Positions 24,951-33,687 are shown, counted from the stretch's first letter. The stretch is 64,000 nt of DNA from DASWNP01 sp036399175 (GCA_036399175.1 DASWNP010000063.1:62001-126000); one strand, 5' to 3'. Translations and numbers: made by a program. The notes: a model not told the origin generated them from the sequence alone.

Positions 24951-25998
24951 GCTTTCTGGCGTCCAAATCGACTTCCGGGAGATTCCAGCTATTTTTCAGG
25001 TCGAAGAAGTCGGTTTTGTAGGGCTGGTCGATTTTGACGGAGTCGGGCGCTTGATAGCTGAGGCGAATCGAGTATCTATCCTGCGGACGCGTCAGTTCTA
25101 TCTGCGAGGGGAGCTTGTAGCGGGCTTCTTCGCCGAGCGTTCGCGTCTCTTTGTAGACTACGTCGGTCGTCAGCTTCCCTTGCTCGTCGTAGTTCTGCAA
25201 ACGCGCGAGGCGAATCTCGCCGACGCGGTCGAACCAGAAGCGGCGCACGATGCGAGCGCGATTTTCGCCCGTCGGCTGAAGCTCCGCGAGCACGTAGTAG
25301 GCGCGTACGACGCGCGCATTCTTTTTCGCACCCGTTCGAGCGTCGGGCTCTTCCTCGAAAGCTTCTGACTGTGCGTAGACGAGATTCGAGCCGGGCTCCG
25401 CCGCCGGGTAGATGAGCAGGGCGTCTGTGAAATGCTGCGGACGCAGACTTGAGAGCGCGCCGACCGCCCGCGCGTTCATCGCGCTTCTCTTCTTATCGTC
25501 GCCGCCGCAATCGACCTCCGCGCCGTCGGTCTCCAGCTTCGGATAGACGGCGTTGTTCGTCCCCTTCACGAAGCGCTTGAATCGCTCGTCGCCCTCCAGC
25601 ACGGCGACGCGAAAACGCTCGCCGTCCGAAGTCATCTGCGCCACGTCGCGCCCGATGAAAGGGATTTGGATAACGAGATTAATCTGCCTGGGTCGCTGGA
25701 CGGTGAGAGTTCCGTCGGCGGTCTTGTACTTTTCGGCGACGCCGCACTTGGCGAAAGAAGTGTCGAGAAACTGTATATCGACTTTGCCGCGAATCGAGCG
25801 CACGGTCGAGAGACGATTTATCTCTTCGATGAGGCGCGAAGTGTCTGCCTCCACCACCGGCGTCAAAAGCTGCGGCACGGCCACCTTATTCGACGGCCTG
25901 AGCAGACAACCGTTCGTCAGAAGCACGCCCGCGACAACCAGAACCAAAACTGCGCGGCGCAAAAGCAAAACTCTCAGGGGGCGATATAAATGGAGCAT
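24946..25998 (-). CDS. LolB/LolA-fold-like lipoprotein (DUF4292-like)
   Basis: A 350-residue lipoprotein. A signal sequence with lipobox LTNGC puts the lipid on Cys31. The segment RLIEEINRLSTVRSIRGKVDIQF about 45-70, then TLTVQRPRQINLVIQIPFIG and DGERFRVAV, follows the strand pattern seen in LolB/DUF4292-type lipoproteins. It is followed on the same strand by a permease, a LolD-like ATPase and a LolA-like carrier, so a role in lipoprotein handling is plausible. The start ATG 25998 puts the basic residues right before the hydrophobic core; a longer frame exists. Confidence 0.65.
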   Translation of the reverse strand: MLHLYRPLRVLLLRRAVLVLVVAGVLLTNGCLLRPSNKVAVPQLLTPVVEADTSRLIEEINRLSTVRSIRGKVDIQFLDTSFAKCGVAEKYKTADGTLTVQRPRQINLVIQIPFIGRDVAQMTSDGERFRVAVLEGDERFKRFVKGTNNAVYPKLETDGAEVDCGGDDKKRSAMNARAVGALSSLRPQHFTDALLIYPAAEPGSNLVYAQSEAFEEEPDARTGAKKNARVVRAYYVLAELQPTGENRARIVRRFWFDRVGEIRLARLQNYDEQGKLTTDVVYKETRTLGEEARYKLPSQIELTRPQDRYSIRLSYQAPDSVKIDQPYKTDFFDLKNSWNLPEVDLDARKP

Positions 25999-26116
25999 CG
26001 AAAAACACTTCACGGCGCATGGCCAGCAACTACTCGTCATTTGAATGATTGAGCTATATAAAATGGCAAGCTAACAAACGCGTCCGCCCTTGTCAATCCA
26101 AGTGACATGTGAAAGC

Positions 26117-26192
26117 AAGTGATGAGCGATGAGTAATGAGCGATGAGATAAAAGCTCTTGTCTTCTCACTCATCACTCATTACTCATCACTT
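26117..26192. repeat. Word-built inverted repeat, copy I
   Basis: Arms 26117-26147 and 26165-26192 use the word GTGATGAG/GTAATGAG. The right arm encodes the last codons of the PGPGW gene (Lys-Ser-Asp-Glu-stop). Confidence 0.82.
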
Positions 26193-26656
26193 TTCTCTTG
26201 TTCCTGCTCGTCACCGCTTTTGCCGTCCAGCACCAAAGGCGGCTTGTCGAATCTGGCTCTGAGGCGGTTGATGCTGCCGAAGACGCGGGGCTGGCTGACG
26301 ATTTTGTGTTCGAGGCGGCGTTTGCCCGGAAAGTCGAGCAGCATGACGCCGAGCAGGATGGTGAGCACGCCCTGACCGGGCACTAACGGCAAAGACATCA
26401 GGATTCCCAGAATGACGAGCACGACTCCGGCGAGATTTTTGGCGACCGTCCCGACGATGCGGACGGCTCGATGGCGCTCGACCCAAAAATCGCGCGGGTG
26501 CGACTCCTGAAAATAGGTTGGCGGGATTTTGACCAGCAGAAACGAGACGATGCCGAGGCTGCCAACGAAAGTTACAACCATCAGCAGCGCGCCCAAGAGC
26601 ACGCCGCGCCACGTTATTCCCCACGAAGCCATTGTTTCCGTCAGCCAATCAAGCAT
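26180..26656 (-). CDS. PGPGW-type transmembrane protein
   Basis: A 158-residue membrane protein. Segments are near 18-45 and 75-110. The stretch LPLVPGQGVLTILLGVMLLDFPGKRRLE corresponds to the PGPGW family region (here PGQG replaces PGPG). Function unknown in the family. The tail is Glu/Lys-rich and ends within inverted repeat I. Confidence 0.7.
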   Translation of the reverse strand: MLDWLTETMASWGITWRGVLLGALLMVVTFVGSLGIVSFLLVKIPPTYFQESHPRDFWVERHRAVRIVGTVAKNLAGVVLVILGILMSLPLVPGQGVLTILLGVMLLDFPGKRRLEHKIVSQPRVFGSINRLRARFDKPPLVLDGKSGDEQEQEKSDE

Positions 26657-26803
26657 ACGTCTTCAGCTAAAACATCTCGCGCGCCGTTTTTGCTCTCTTC
26701 GCCATCTCACGTCTCGCCTCGCAGCACGCGCGAAGAGTTTCGCGCACGGCGCGCACCGATTTTCTCCCGCACCCCTCGGTTTTCTCCTTCGCCGCGTCGA
26801 TTT

Positions 26804-27382
26804 TCACTTCAGATTAGCCCGCGCCTCCACGAGCGCACCGATAATTTCGCCGACCACCTCGCGCGCCGCGCCCTCCAGCCTGAAATCGCGCCCCGCCGCG
26901 CCCTCCCAAAACTCTTCGAGGCCGCGCACGCCCGCGCGCTCGAAGATGAGCGCCTGCGCCAGAAGGTCTATGATGTCGGCTGCTTTTACCAGCCGCGCTT
27001 CGAGGCTTTCGCGCTGCTCGTAATCCTCGTGAAACGCCGAATAGCTCTCCTGTAACGACGCGCCGAGTTCTTTCACGATGTCGTCGAAGGCCGCCCGCTC
27101 CGCACGCCTTCTCACCTCCGCGCTGTAAAGCTCGACTGCCGTGCGCGGCATATCTCCTGTCCGAACTTCCGCCAAATCGTGCAGCAGCGCGAGCCTCAGC
27201 ACGCGCTCGACATCCAACTCAACCCCGCGCGCCCTCACCTCGTCCGCCAAAAGCATCGCCGCCAGCGCCACCCCGTACGAATGCGCCGCCACAGACTCCG
27301 CTCCCGGCGCGAGCCCGCGCAAAACCCAACCCGTCCTATCCAGACGCTTCAGTCTTTGAGCTTCTAAGAGAATCGAAAGCAT
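26804..27382 (-). CDS. HD domain hydrolase (YfbR/HDDC2-like)
   Basis: A 192-residue metal-dependent phosphohydrolase, likely acting on nucleotides like the 5'-deoxynucleotidase YfbR. Metal ligands are visible: the His in ESVAAHSYGVAL (about 35), the HD pair in LALLHDLAEVRTGD (about 68-69) and the distal Asp in LVKAADIIDLLAQA (about 138). The domain arrangement and length fit the family. Substrate not proven. Confidence 0.87.
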   Translation of the reverse strand: MLSILLEAQRLKRLDRTGWVLRGLAPGAESVAAHSYGVALAAMLLADEVRARGVELDVERVLRLALLHDLAEVRTGDMPRTAVELYSAEVRRRAERAAFDDIVKELGASLQESYSAFHEDYEQRESLEARLVKAADIIDLLAQALIFERAGVRGLEEFWEGAAGRDFRLEGAAREVVGEIIGALVEARANLK

Positions 27383-27384
27383 AA

Positions 27385-27469
27385 AGGGGTTAGGGGTTGG
27401 GGATTAGGGGATGGGGAAGAAAAAGCTTTTTGCTTTCCCTAACCCCCAGCCCCTAACCCCTATCCCCTG
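27385..27469. repeat. Word-built inverted repeat, copy J (G-run variant)
   Basis: Left arm 27385-27420 holds five runs of four G separated by TTA, TT, ATTA and AT. The right arm 27437-27469 is the C-rich complement. The spacing satisfies the G-quadruplex rule. It lies between the HD gene start and the FAD oxidase stop. Confidence 0.85.
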
Positions 27470-27470
27470 T

Positions 27471-28898
27471 TCACATAAACACCTTTCCCGGATTGAGAAT
27501 ACCTTTGGGGTCGAGGGCGCGTTTGATGAGTTTCATGGCGTCGATGGAAGTTTGGGGGAGAGCCATGTCGAGGTATGGAGCTTTGACGTAGCCGATGCCG
27601 TGCTCGCCGCTGATTGTGCCGCCGAGAGAGACGGCTGCGGCGAAGGTTTCGCGGACCGCTGCGCGTGCGCGTGCGACTGCCGAGGCGTCCGTGCGCTCGC
27701 ACATGAAGTTGACGTGGATATTGCCGTCGCCGAGATGACCGAAGTTGACGACGAAGGTCTCGTGCCGCCTGCCTATCTCTTCCACACGCTCGATTAGCTC
27801 GGGCACGCGCGAGCGCGGCACGACGACATCTTCATTCAACTTGAGTGTGCCGAACTTTTTGATGGCCGGCGACAGAGCACGCCGAACGTCCCACAGTCGG
27901 TCTTCGTCTGCGCGCGACTCGGAGCGAGCTACGTCGAAGCCTCCGCCGTCTTTCACCACTCGCTCGACGACGCGCGAGGCGCGCTCCACTTCTTCGGTCG
28001 AGCCATCGACGGCTACCAGAAGCAGCGCGCCCGCGTCCTGACCGAATCCGAAAGCGAACTCCGACTCCACCGCCCTGATAGCATTCCTGTCGAGCACTTC
28101 AATCGCCACAGGTGTTATCGCCCTTCGCGTAAACTCACGCACGCAGGCGCAGGCCGTCTTCATCGTGCGAAACGTCGCGCGCACCGTCCGCGTCGCTTCC
28201 GGCAGAGGCAGGAGCCTGAGCGTCGCCTCCGTGATAATGCCGAGCATCCCCTCCGAGCCGCACATCAAGCCCGTCAGGTCGAACCCCACCACGTTCTTGC
28301 TCGTTCGCCCGCCCGTCTGCACAATCTCGCCCGTCGGCAAAACGACTTCCAGCCCCAAAACGTAATGTTTCGTCACGCCGTACTTCGCAGAGCGGATGCC
28401 GCCCGCGTTTTCCGCGATATTGCCGCCGATGTACGAGTGCTTATAAGAGGCCGGGTCGGGCGGATAGAAAAGTCCCTCGGCCTCGACCGCCTGCTGCAAA
28501 GCATAAGTCGTCACGCCCGGCTCGCTGACGACGTACAAATCGTCCGCGTTGATTTCCCTGATACGATTCATCCTGTCCGTGCCAAGCACGATGCCGCCCT
28601 CGACCGGCACAGCGCCTCCCGTATAACCGACGCCTCCTCCCCGCGCCGTCACGGGAAATCCGCGCTCATTCGCCAACCTTAAAATCGCAGAGACCTCTTC
28701 CGCCCTCTCCGGCAGCACCACCGCCTCCGGCGGAAACTTCTCCTTCAAAGCATCCTGCCCATAAGGCTCGACGCGCTCGGCATCGACCAGAAGATTTTCC
28801 ACCCCAACAATCTCGCCGAGCCGCGTAAGCACGTCCGGCTCCGAGGCAGCCGTGCGCGCTCGTCTCTCCCTTTCCGAAATGTTCGCTGAGCTGCTCAT
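27471..28898 (-). CDS. FAD-linked oxidase (glycolate oxidase GlcD / D-lactate dehydrogenase type)
   Basis: A 475-residue flavoprotein that oxidises a 2-hydroxy acid. FAD-binding PCMH domain: EAVVLPERAEEVSAILRLANE, then TARGGGVGYTGGAVP for the pyrophosphate, and IGGNIAENAGGIRSAKYG. The C-terminal oxidase domain has VNFGHLGDGNIHVNF and SGEHGIGYVKAPYL near the end, both typical of GlcD. No iron-sulphur GlcF partner is adjacent. The substrate (glycolate, lactate or another) cannot be told. Confidence 0.92.
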   Translation of the reverse strand: MSSSANISERERRARTAASEPDVLTRLGEIVGVENLLVDAERVEPYGQDALKEKFPPEAVVLPERAEEVSAILRLANERGFPVTARGGGVGYTGGAVPVEGGIVLGTDRMNRIREINADDLYVVSEPGVTTYALQQAVEAEGLFYPPDPASYKHSYIGGNIAENAGGIRSAKYGVTKHYVLGLEVVLPTGEIVQTGGRTSKNVVGFDLTGLMCGSEGMLGIITEATLRLLPLPEATRTVRATFRTMKTACACVREFTRRAITPVAIEVLDRNAIRAVESEFAFGFGQDAGALLLVAVDGSTEEVERASRVVERVVKDGGGFDVARSESRADEDRLWDVRRALSPAIKKFGTLKLNEDVVVPRSRVPELIERVEEIGRRHETFVVNFGHLGDGNIHVNFMCERTDASAVARARAAVRETFAAAVSLGGTISGEHGIGYVKAPYLDMALPQTSIDAMKLIKRALDPKGILNPGKVFM

Positions 28899-29012
28899 CT
28901 TTAGCGTGTCGGAATCCCCTTCAGTCTTACTTTAACGTGCGCCTCGTCGTCTCATCAATGCCCCGTCGCCCCGCACCGCGAGAGACGCCCGAATGATTGA
29001 GAGCCAAAATCG

Positions 29013-29046
29013 AGCGGCGACGTGAAGAGTCGGTCACGTCGCCGCT
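29013..29046 (-). terminator. Intrinsic terminator
   Basis: Perfect 13-base stem (AGCGGCGACGTGA / TCACGTCGCCGCT) with an eight-base loop. On the minus strand it is followed by CGATTTTGG and lies about 80 bases beyond the stop of the secreted protein gene at 29126. Confidence 0.65.
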
Positions 29047-29125
29047 TCTCTATCTTCGGATTGTCTGCTCTACGCTCAGTCAACATTCATTTCAAATCAG
29101 GACTGAACTCAAAACTCGCGCGGCG

Positions 29126-29821
29126 TCACGGCGCGCGGTTGAGGGTGATGCGGACGCGTTCTTTGCCGACTTTTATCTCCAGGGGGTTGCCGGGTTGGAT
29201 GGGGAGGGTCTTGCCGTTGATGTTGATTTCGAGTGGGGGGAGGGTTGTAGAAGAATTTGCGGGGGTGGAAGTGGTTTCGGGGCTTTGGGGTTGGGGCGGT
29301 GCGTCGGCGGAAGGCTTTGCAACGTCGGTGGTGCGGGTGAGGAGGTTTGTGGCGACGATGCGCCAGGTGGCTGGCGTGCATGTCAGACGCAGGCCGGGCG
29401 TGTCTACTTCGGCTGACTCGGTGGGGGCGAGCGCTTCGAGCTTCCATAAGCCTTCGCCGCAGCGTACGCCCTGAGCGTCGTAGAAGGTCGCCCAGCCGGA
29501 AGCGTAGTTGTAGAAGAAGGGCGAGCGATTCTCAATCAAGAACCTTGAATTTCGTTCGGGGGCGTCGATTGTGCCGGTCAGACGAGTGGTGCGCAGGCGT
29601 GCGACGAGGGCGGGGCGTCCGTCGGCGTCGAGGGCGACGGCCTCGGCGTCGATGTTAACGCGCTGTTCGCTCGGTCGCGGGGCGGCGTCGGTCGTCTGCG
29701 TCGCGGCGGGAGCATCCTGTGTGGGCGTGCCGGTCGTTTGCTGCGTGGGCGTCTGTTGTGCTGTGGCTGTGCCGCAGAGTAGAGCGAGAGTCAGAGAAGT
29801 TTTGATGATGCCGGTTTTCAC
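29126..29821 (-). CDS. Secreted protein of unknown function
   Basis: A 231-residue exported protein. Signal peptide 1-21 ends in TATAQ. A Thr/Gln/Pro-rich linker follows to about 50. The central part (about 52-165) looks beta-rich, with LIENRSPFFYNYASGWATFYDAQGVRC and RLTCTPATWRIVATN containing two Cys that may pair. A second Thr/Pro/Ser linker leads to a short C-terminal strand pair (LEININGKTLPIQPGNPLEIKVGKERVRITLNRAP-type). I do not recognise a family. The start is GTG with GGAGG nine bases upstream. Confidence 0.65.
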   Translation of the reverse strand: MKTGIIKTSLTLALLCGTATAQQTPTQQTTGTPTQDAPAATQTTDAAPRPSEQRVNIDAEAVALDADGRPALVARLRTTRLTGTIDAPERNSRFLIENRSPFFYNYASGWATFYDAQGVRCGEGLWKLEALAPTESAEVDTPGLRLTCTPATWRIVATNLLTRTTDVAKPSADAPPQPQSPETTSTPANSSTTLPPLEININGKTLPIQPGNPLEIKVGKERVRITLNRAP

Positions 29822-30078
29822 TTTTGTCCTCCTGCGCGAGGTGGCCTAAGGCCGAAACGAGATTCTTCCGAAGAGAAAGTGCCGCGCGGCACGGATTATA
29901 GAGTGATTCGGAGTCGCATGTCAGGTGCGCGGCTCATTCGAGGCGAAGACGCGGCGTAGAAATAGATTGCACGAAGGCTTGAGTTATCTGTTTCCACGTA
30001 TGAATCGTCTTCCGGCGTCGAGACGTGAATCTGTCGCCTGAGAAACGGCTCGGGTCGAAGAGAAGGCGCGCCGTTTTA

Positions 30079-30912
30079 TCAGGTGCGCGTGACGACGGCG
30101 ATGATGTGTGTGCCGCCGTCAATCGCGCCGGGCTCGCGGCAGAACTCTTCTTCCCAACGGAGAAAGAGTTCCAACATCGGAGGGTCGTCTATCAACTGCT
30201 GAAAGACTTCCTGATGATTGACCGAGAGATAATTGCTGGCCGACGCCTCTACGATGCGACAGGCGTGGCGTTCGAGCAAAGCTTTTAGCTCAGACCAGCG
30301 ATACATGTGGCAATGATGCCCGGCGGAGATGTCGCCGGTCTGGTCGCCCGTCTCGATGATGCGCACAACCTCGTCCAGACTCCGCTCCTTCGCCCATTTG
30401 ACGACGCCGGGGAAAAACTTTCGCGTCGCGCCCACGAGCGACATCACGCTGAGCAGAAGATGGCCGCCCTTTTTCGTCACGCGCAGAAGCTCGCCGAGGG
30501 CTTCGTCGGCGCGCTCCATGACGTAGCTGAGCGGGCCGCCGTAGGCCACGACCGCGTCGAAGCTTTCGGACGCGAACGCGCCGAGGTCAACGATGTCGAG
30601 AAGTTTTCGCTCGACGACGGCGCTCTCCAATCCCGCTTCGAGGACTTTCGTCTCGTTAAGCTCCATTTGTACGCGCGAGGCATCGCCAATCGTCAGGCGC
30701 GCACCTATCTTCGCCAGCTCAATCGTGAATCTTCCCGCTCCAGCGCCCACCTCTAAAATCTCGTCGCCCGCCTTCACGTATCGCTCAAGAAAGCGCCTGT
30801 GAAGATGAAAGCTGACACGCCCTTCTGCGTCCGCATCGAGGCGCGTCCACTCGCGCTCGCCGTACTCGTCGAAGAAACGGCTGATGTGATTGAAGTCGTA
30901 TTTGACGCTCAT
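30079..30912 (-). CDS. Class I SAM-dependent methyltransferase
   Basis: A 277-residue methyltransferase of unknown substrate. The SAM-binding motif I is ILEVGAGAGRFTIELAK at about 52-68. Motif II (LTIGDAS) and the post-II DAVVAYGGPLSYV follow. GGHLLLSVMSLVG is the later strand block. The N-terminus (DFNHISRFFDEYGEREWTRLD) resembles a cap helix region. The ATG 30912 lies next to inverted repeat K. Confidence 0.88.
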   Translation of the reverse strand: MSVKYDFNHISRFFDEYGEREWTRLDADAEGRVSFHLHRRFLERYVKAGDEILEVGAGAGRFTIELAKIGARLTIGDASRVQMELNETKVLEAGLESAVVERKLLDIVDLGAFASESFDAVVAYGGPLSYVMERADEALGELLRVTKKGGHLLLSVMSLVGATRKFFPGVVKWAKERSLDEVVRIIETGDQTGDISAGHHCHMYRWSELKALLERHACRIVEASASNYLSVNHQEVFQQLIDDPPMLELFLRWEEEFCREPGAIDGGTHIIAVVTRT

Positions 30913-30930
30913 CAAATTTTCCACAGGTGG

Positions 30931-31038
30931 AAAAAGGGCAAAGGACAAATGGCAAAAGGTAAAAATCAGGGGAAGCCGATTCAGATTTTAGTTATGCTCT
31001 TTTGCGCTTTTCCCTTTGCCTTTTCACCTTTGCCCTTT
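30931..31038. repeat. Word-built inverted repeat, copy K
   Basis: Left arm about 30932-30965, right arm about 30999-31038; word AAAGGGCAAAGG. Its 27-base loop segment is the inverted counterpart of the loop in copy L, with about 21 of 27 bases shared. K and L lie on either side of the LarA-like gene. The right arm encodes the last codons of that gene. Confidence 0.8.
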
Positions 31039-32298
31039 ATTGACGACGGGCATCAGGGCTGCGCCGCGCGGGAGGATGTAGCCTGTAGCGGAGACGTCTG
31101 CGTGCGCGAGGGCTTCTTCGACGGTGCGGGCGGGAGTCATACGCATGCGTCGCACGTCTTCGTCGGGCAGGTCGGAGACGAGATGGATGCGAAAGCGTTC
31201 GGCTTTGTCGAGCAGCGTCCAGGCGGTCTGGCCGTTGACTTTGTAGGCGGCGCGCAGGCGCGTTTCCAGGTCGCGCGCGTCCGAAGAGTCGAACCACTTG
31301 AGGAAGTCCGCGCGTCCGAGCCCTTCGGCGCACTGCGCGACGAGAATAATCGTGCCGCCTTCAAGGGCGGCGTGAGCGGCCATGTCGAGAGCTTTATGCG
31401 CCTGTATGAGATTGAGGTCGTAGGGCGCGCCTCCGGCGGAAGCGACGACGATTCGACGCTTCTCGGAGATGTTTGCGATGTGCGAATCGACGTATTCGGC
31501 ACAGCCGCGACGGTGCGCGGCGCGCCAGTCGCCCGTATAGACGGCGACGGCTCGCCCGCGCTCATCGACCACCGTGTTGACGAGAAACGAAGGAGCAATC
31601 TCAGCCGCGACGCGCTCGCATTCTTCGTGGACGGCGTTTCCGTCGAGCCGACCCGTGCCGACGCCCGCTCGACGGCCTCCCCGCTCGGCGTCGAGCGCCT
31701 GCAAGTGTGTGGCGGCGATAGTCTCAGCCGAGGCGAGGCCAGGGCAGATGCTCTTGCGGCCTCCCGTGAAACCGGCGAAGTAATGAAAGCCGATTGAGCC
31801 GGTGAGGATGACGTGCGAATGGTCTGTGAGCGCGCGGTTGACCTCGATGGGCGTGCCGCGCGCGGTCTCTCCGAGGTGTACGTGCTGTGTTGCGTCGTGC
31901 GCGTCGTGGTCGAGCGTGCGGACGCGTTGGAGAATGAAGGGAGTGAGCAGCTCGCGCTTCTCTTCGAGCGTGACGGCGCGGTGGATGCCGGTTGCGAAGA
32001 TGATGCGGATGTCGTAGGGCGCGACGCCCGCCTCTATGACGCGGCGGACGAGAAGATTGACGATTTGCGCGGAGGCTGTGGCGCGCGTCGCGTCGGAGAC
32101 GACGAGGAGCACGCTCTCACCGGGCGAGAGAATCTCTTCGAGCGGCTGAGAGTCGAACGGGTCGTCGATGGCCGCGCCGATTTCCGCGTCGGTCAGAGGC
32201 TTTTGCGGCGTCTCTCTCTCAGGCGCGAGCGTCGTCAGGCGTCCTTCGTCGAAACTGAAGGAGATTGAGCCGTGCCCGTAACCAAGCTGTGCGTCCAT
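31024..32298 (-). CDS. LarA-like protein (nickel-pincer racemase family, DUF2088)
   Basis: A 424-residue member of the LarA family; LarA racemises lactate using a nickel pincer cofactor, and relatives act on other 2-hydroxy acids. The order of motifs fits: VVSDATRATASAQIV early, IIFATGIHRAVTLEEK, LDHDAHD at about 130, GSIGFHYFAGFTGGRKSICPGLAS (cofactor-binding Lys in GGRKS), and late SAGGAPYDLNLIQAHKALDMA. Genes for the cofactor (larB, larC, larE) are not in the window. The last residues Asn-Lys-Gly-Gln-Arg are encoded by inverted repeat K. ATG 32298 is next to copy L. Confidence 0.87.
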   Translation of the reverse strand: MDAQLGYGHGSISFSFDEGRLTTLAPERETPQKPLTDAEIGAAIDDPFDSQPLEEILSPGESVLLVVSDATRATASAQIVNLLVRRVIEAGVAPYDIRIIFATGIHRAVTLEEKRELLTPFILQRVRTLDHDAHDATQHVHLGETARGTPIEVNRALTDHSHVILTGSIGFHYFAGFTGGRKSICPGLASAETIAATHLQALDAERGGRRAGVGTGRLDGNAVHEECERVAAEIAPSFLVNTVVDERGRAVAVYTGDWRAAHRRGCAEYVDSHIANISEKRRIVVASAGGAPYDLNLIQAHKALDMAAHAALEGGTIILVAQCAEGLGRADFLKWFDSSDARDLETRLRAAYKVNGQTAWTLLDKAERFRIHLVSDLPDEDVRRMRMTPARTVEEALAHADVSATGYILPRGAALMPVVNKGQR

Positions 32299-32301
32299 AA
32301 G

Positions 32302-32407
32302 TAAAAGGGCAGAGGGAAAAGGCAAAGGTAAAAAGGCAAAGGGCAGAACTAAAATCCAAATTGGCTTCCCCTGACTTTTGCCTTTTTACCTTTTGCCCTT
32401 TGCCTTT
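32302..32407. repeat. Word-built inverted repeat, copy L
   Basis: Left arm about 32302-32347, right arm about 32373-32407; word AAAGGCAAAGGG/AAAAGGTA. The loop is related to that of copy K in opposite orientation. Confidence 0.8.
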
Positions 32408-32408
32408 C

Positions 32409-32651
32409 TCAGACTCCGAAGCGAATGAGCGCGCGCTCGATGACGTTGAGCGAGGCGAAGTCGGTGTTACCGGCGACGCGCGTGTCGGCGAGCCAGCGAC
32501 GAAGCTTGCGCGCTTCTTCGAGCGTGCTTAAACGGCACGCGCCCGTCAGCGCCAGCGTGACAAGGCAATCCGGCGCGCCGTGCGTCACCAGCGCGGCCTG
32601 CAACGCCGCCTGTTCGCGTAAATCGAGCACGAGCAGAAGATTGATTTCCAT
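32409..32651 (-). CDS. Small protein of unknown function
   Basis: An 80-residue protein, unrecognised. It begins MEINLLLVLDLREQAALQAAL and has two Cys and a middle region rich in Leu/Arg (STLEEARKLRRWLADTR), so it is probably a compact helical protein. It lies between inverted repeats L and M, with its start and stop touching them, and may be cotranscribed with the cation transporter upstream and the LarA-like gene downstream. Confidence 0.5.
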   Translation of the reverse strand: MEINLLLVLDLREQAALQAALVTHGAPDCLVTLALTGACRLSTLEEARKLRRWLADTRVAGNTDFASLNVIERALIRFGV

Positions 32652-32659
32652 AAGAGGCG

Positions 32660-32722
32660 GTCAGCTATCAGCCGTCAGCTATCAGCAAATCAGTTTTGGC
32701 TGAATGCTGAAAGCTGACTGCT
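32660..32722. repeat. Word-built inverted repeat, copy M
   Basis: Word ATCAGC/GTCAGC: left part 32660-32690, right part 32691-32722, which pair imperfectly around AGTTTTGGCTG. It shares its words with copy R near ribA. Confidence 0.65.
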
Positions 32723-32724
32723 CT

Positions 32725-33687
32725 TTATTCCCTGTCCGAGCGAAAGCAGGCTGTGCCTGTGTGACAAAAGTGAAACGCTTCGTCCTCGAAATCTTCGGTC
32801 TCCATCTGAATCGTCAGGTGGCCGACGCCGAACTGCTGCTGAAGCTTGACGCGAAGCTCCTTGAGAAGCTCGGGCTGCGAGATGGCGCGGGCGTGGATGA
32901 CGTGTGCGCTCAGGGCTTCGCGTCCCGCCGTGATTGTCCAGACGTGCAGGTCGTGCACGTCTTCGACGCCTTCGGTATGGCGGATGGCATCTTCGACGGC
33001 GGCGAGACTGATGTGCGCGGGTGTGCCTTCCAGGAGGATGTTGGTCGCTTCCCGAATCAGCTTCCAGGAACTCCAGATGATGAGCAGGCCGATGAGCGAG
33101 CTGAAGAGCGGGTCGGCGGCGTACCAGCCGTAGACCGACATGAGGACGCCCGCGATAATCGCGCCGACCGAGCCGAGCGCGTCGCCGATGACGTGCAGCC
33201 ACGCGCCGCGCACGTTGAGGTCGTCGTGATGGTCGGCGTGCAGAATCCACGCGCAGAAAAGATTGACGAGCAGGCCGCCCGCCGCAATGAGAATCATCGC
33301 GCCGCTTCTCACTTCGGGCGGAGAAGCCCAGCGCTCGTAGGATTCGTAGAAGATGTAGAGCGAGAGGACGACGAGGGAGACGCCGTTGACGAAGGCGGCG
33401 AGTATCTCAAGACGATAATAGCCGAAGGTCTTCTGCGGCGTGGCCGGACGCGAGCTGAACCAGACGGCCATCGAGGCGAGGCCGAGAGCCGCAACGTCGG
33501 TGAGCATGTGGCCTGCGTCGGCGAGGAGCGCCAGCGAGCCAGTCCACCAGCCGCCGAACGCTTCGGCGAACATATAGACGGCGGTCAGGCACATCACCGA
33601 GAGCAGTCGGCGACGACTGCGCGCCGCGCGTCCGTGCGAGTGGCCGTGCGCGTCTCGATGGTGGTGATGTCCGTTTGATGAAGCCAT
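32725..33687 (-). CDS. Cation diffusion facilitator (CDF) metal efflux protein
   Basis: A 320-residue transporter that exports Zn(II) or related ions in exchange for protons. The N-terminus is His-rich (GHHHHRDAHGHSHG), a metal-collecting segment. Six membrane segments follow. The zinc site residues are in ALLADAGHMLTDV (HxxxD, about 57-61) and in the fifth segment AWLHVIGDALGSVG (HxxxD). The cytoplasmic C-terminal domain runs from about 215 with EGVEDVHDLHVWTITAG. ATG 33687 is chosen. Confidence 0.93.
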   Translation of the reverse strand: MASSNGHHHHRDAHGHSHGRAARSRRRLLSVMCLTAVYMFAEAFGGWWTGSLALLADAGHMLTDVAALGLASMAVWFSSRPATPQKTFGYYRLEILAAFVNGVSLVVLSLYIFYESYERWASPPEVRSGAMILIAAGGLLVNLFCAWILHADHHDDLNVRGAWLHVIGDALGSVGAIIAGVLMSVYGWYAADPLFSSLIGLLIIWSSWKLIREATNILLEGTPAHISLAAVEDAIRHTEGVEDVHDLHVWTITAGREALSAHVIHARAISQPELLKELRVKLQQQFGVGHLTIQMETEDFEDEAFHFCHTGTACFRSDRE

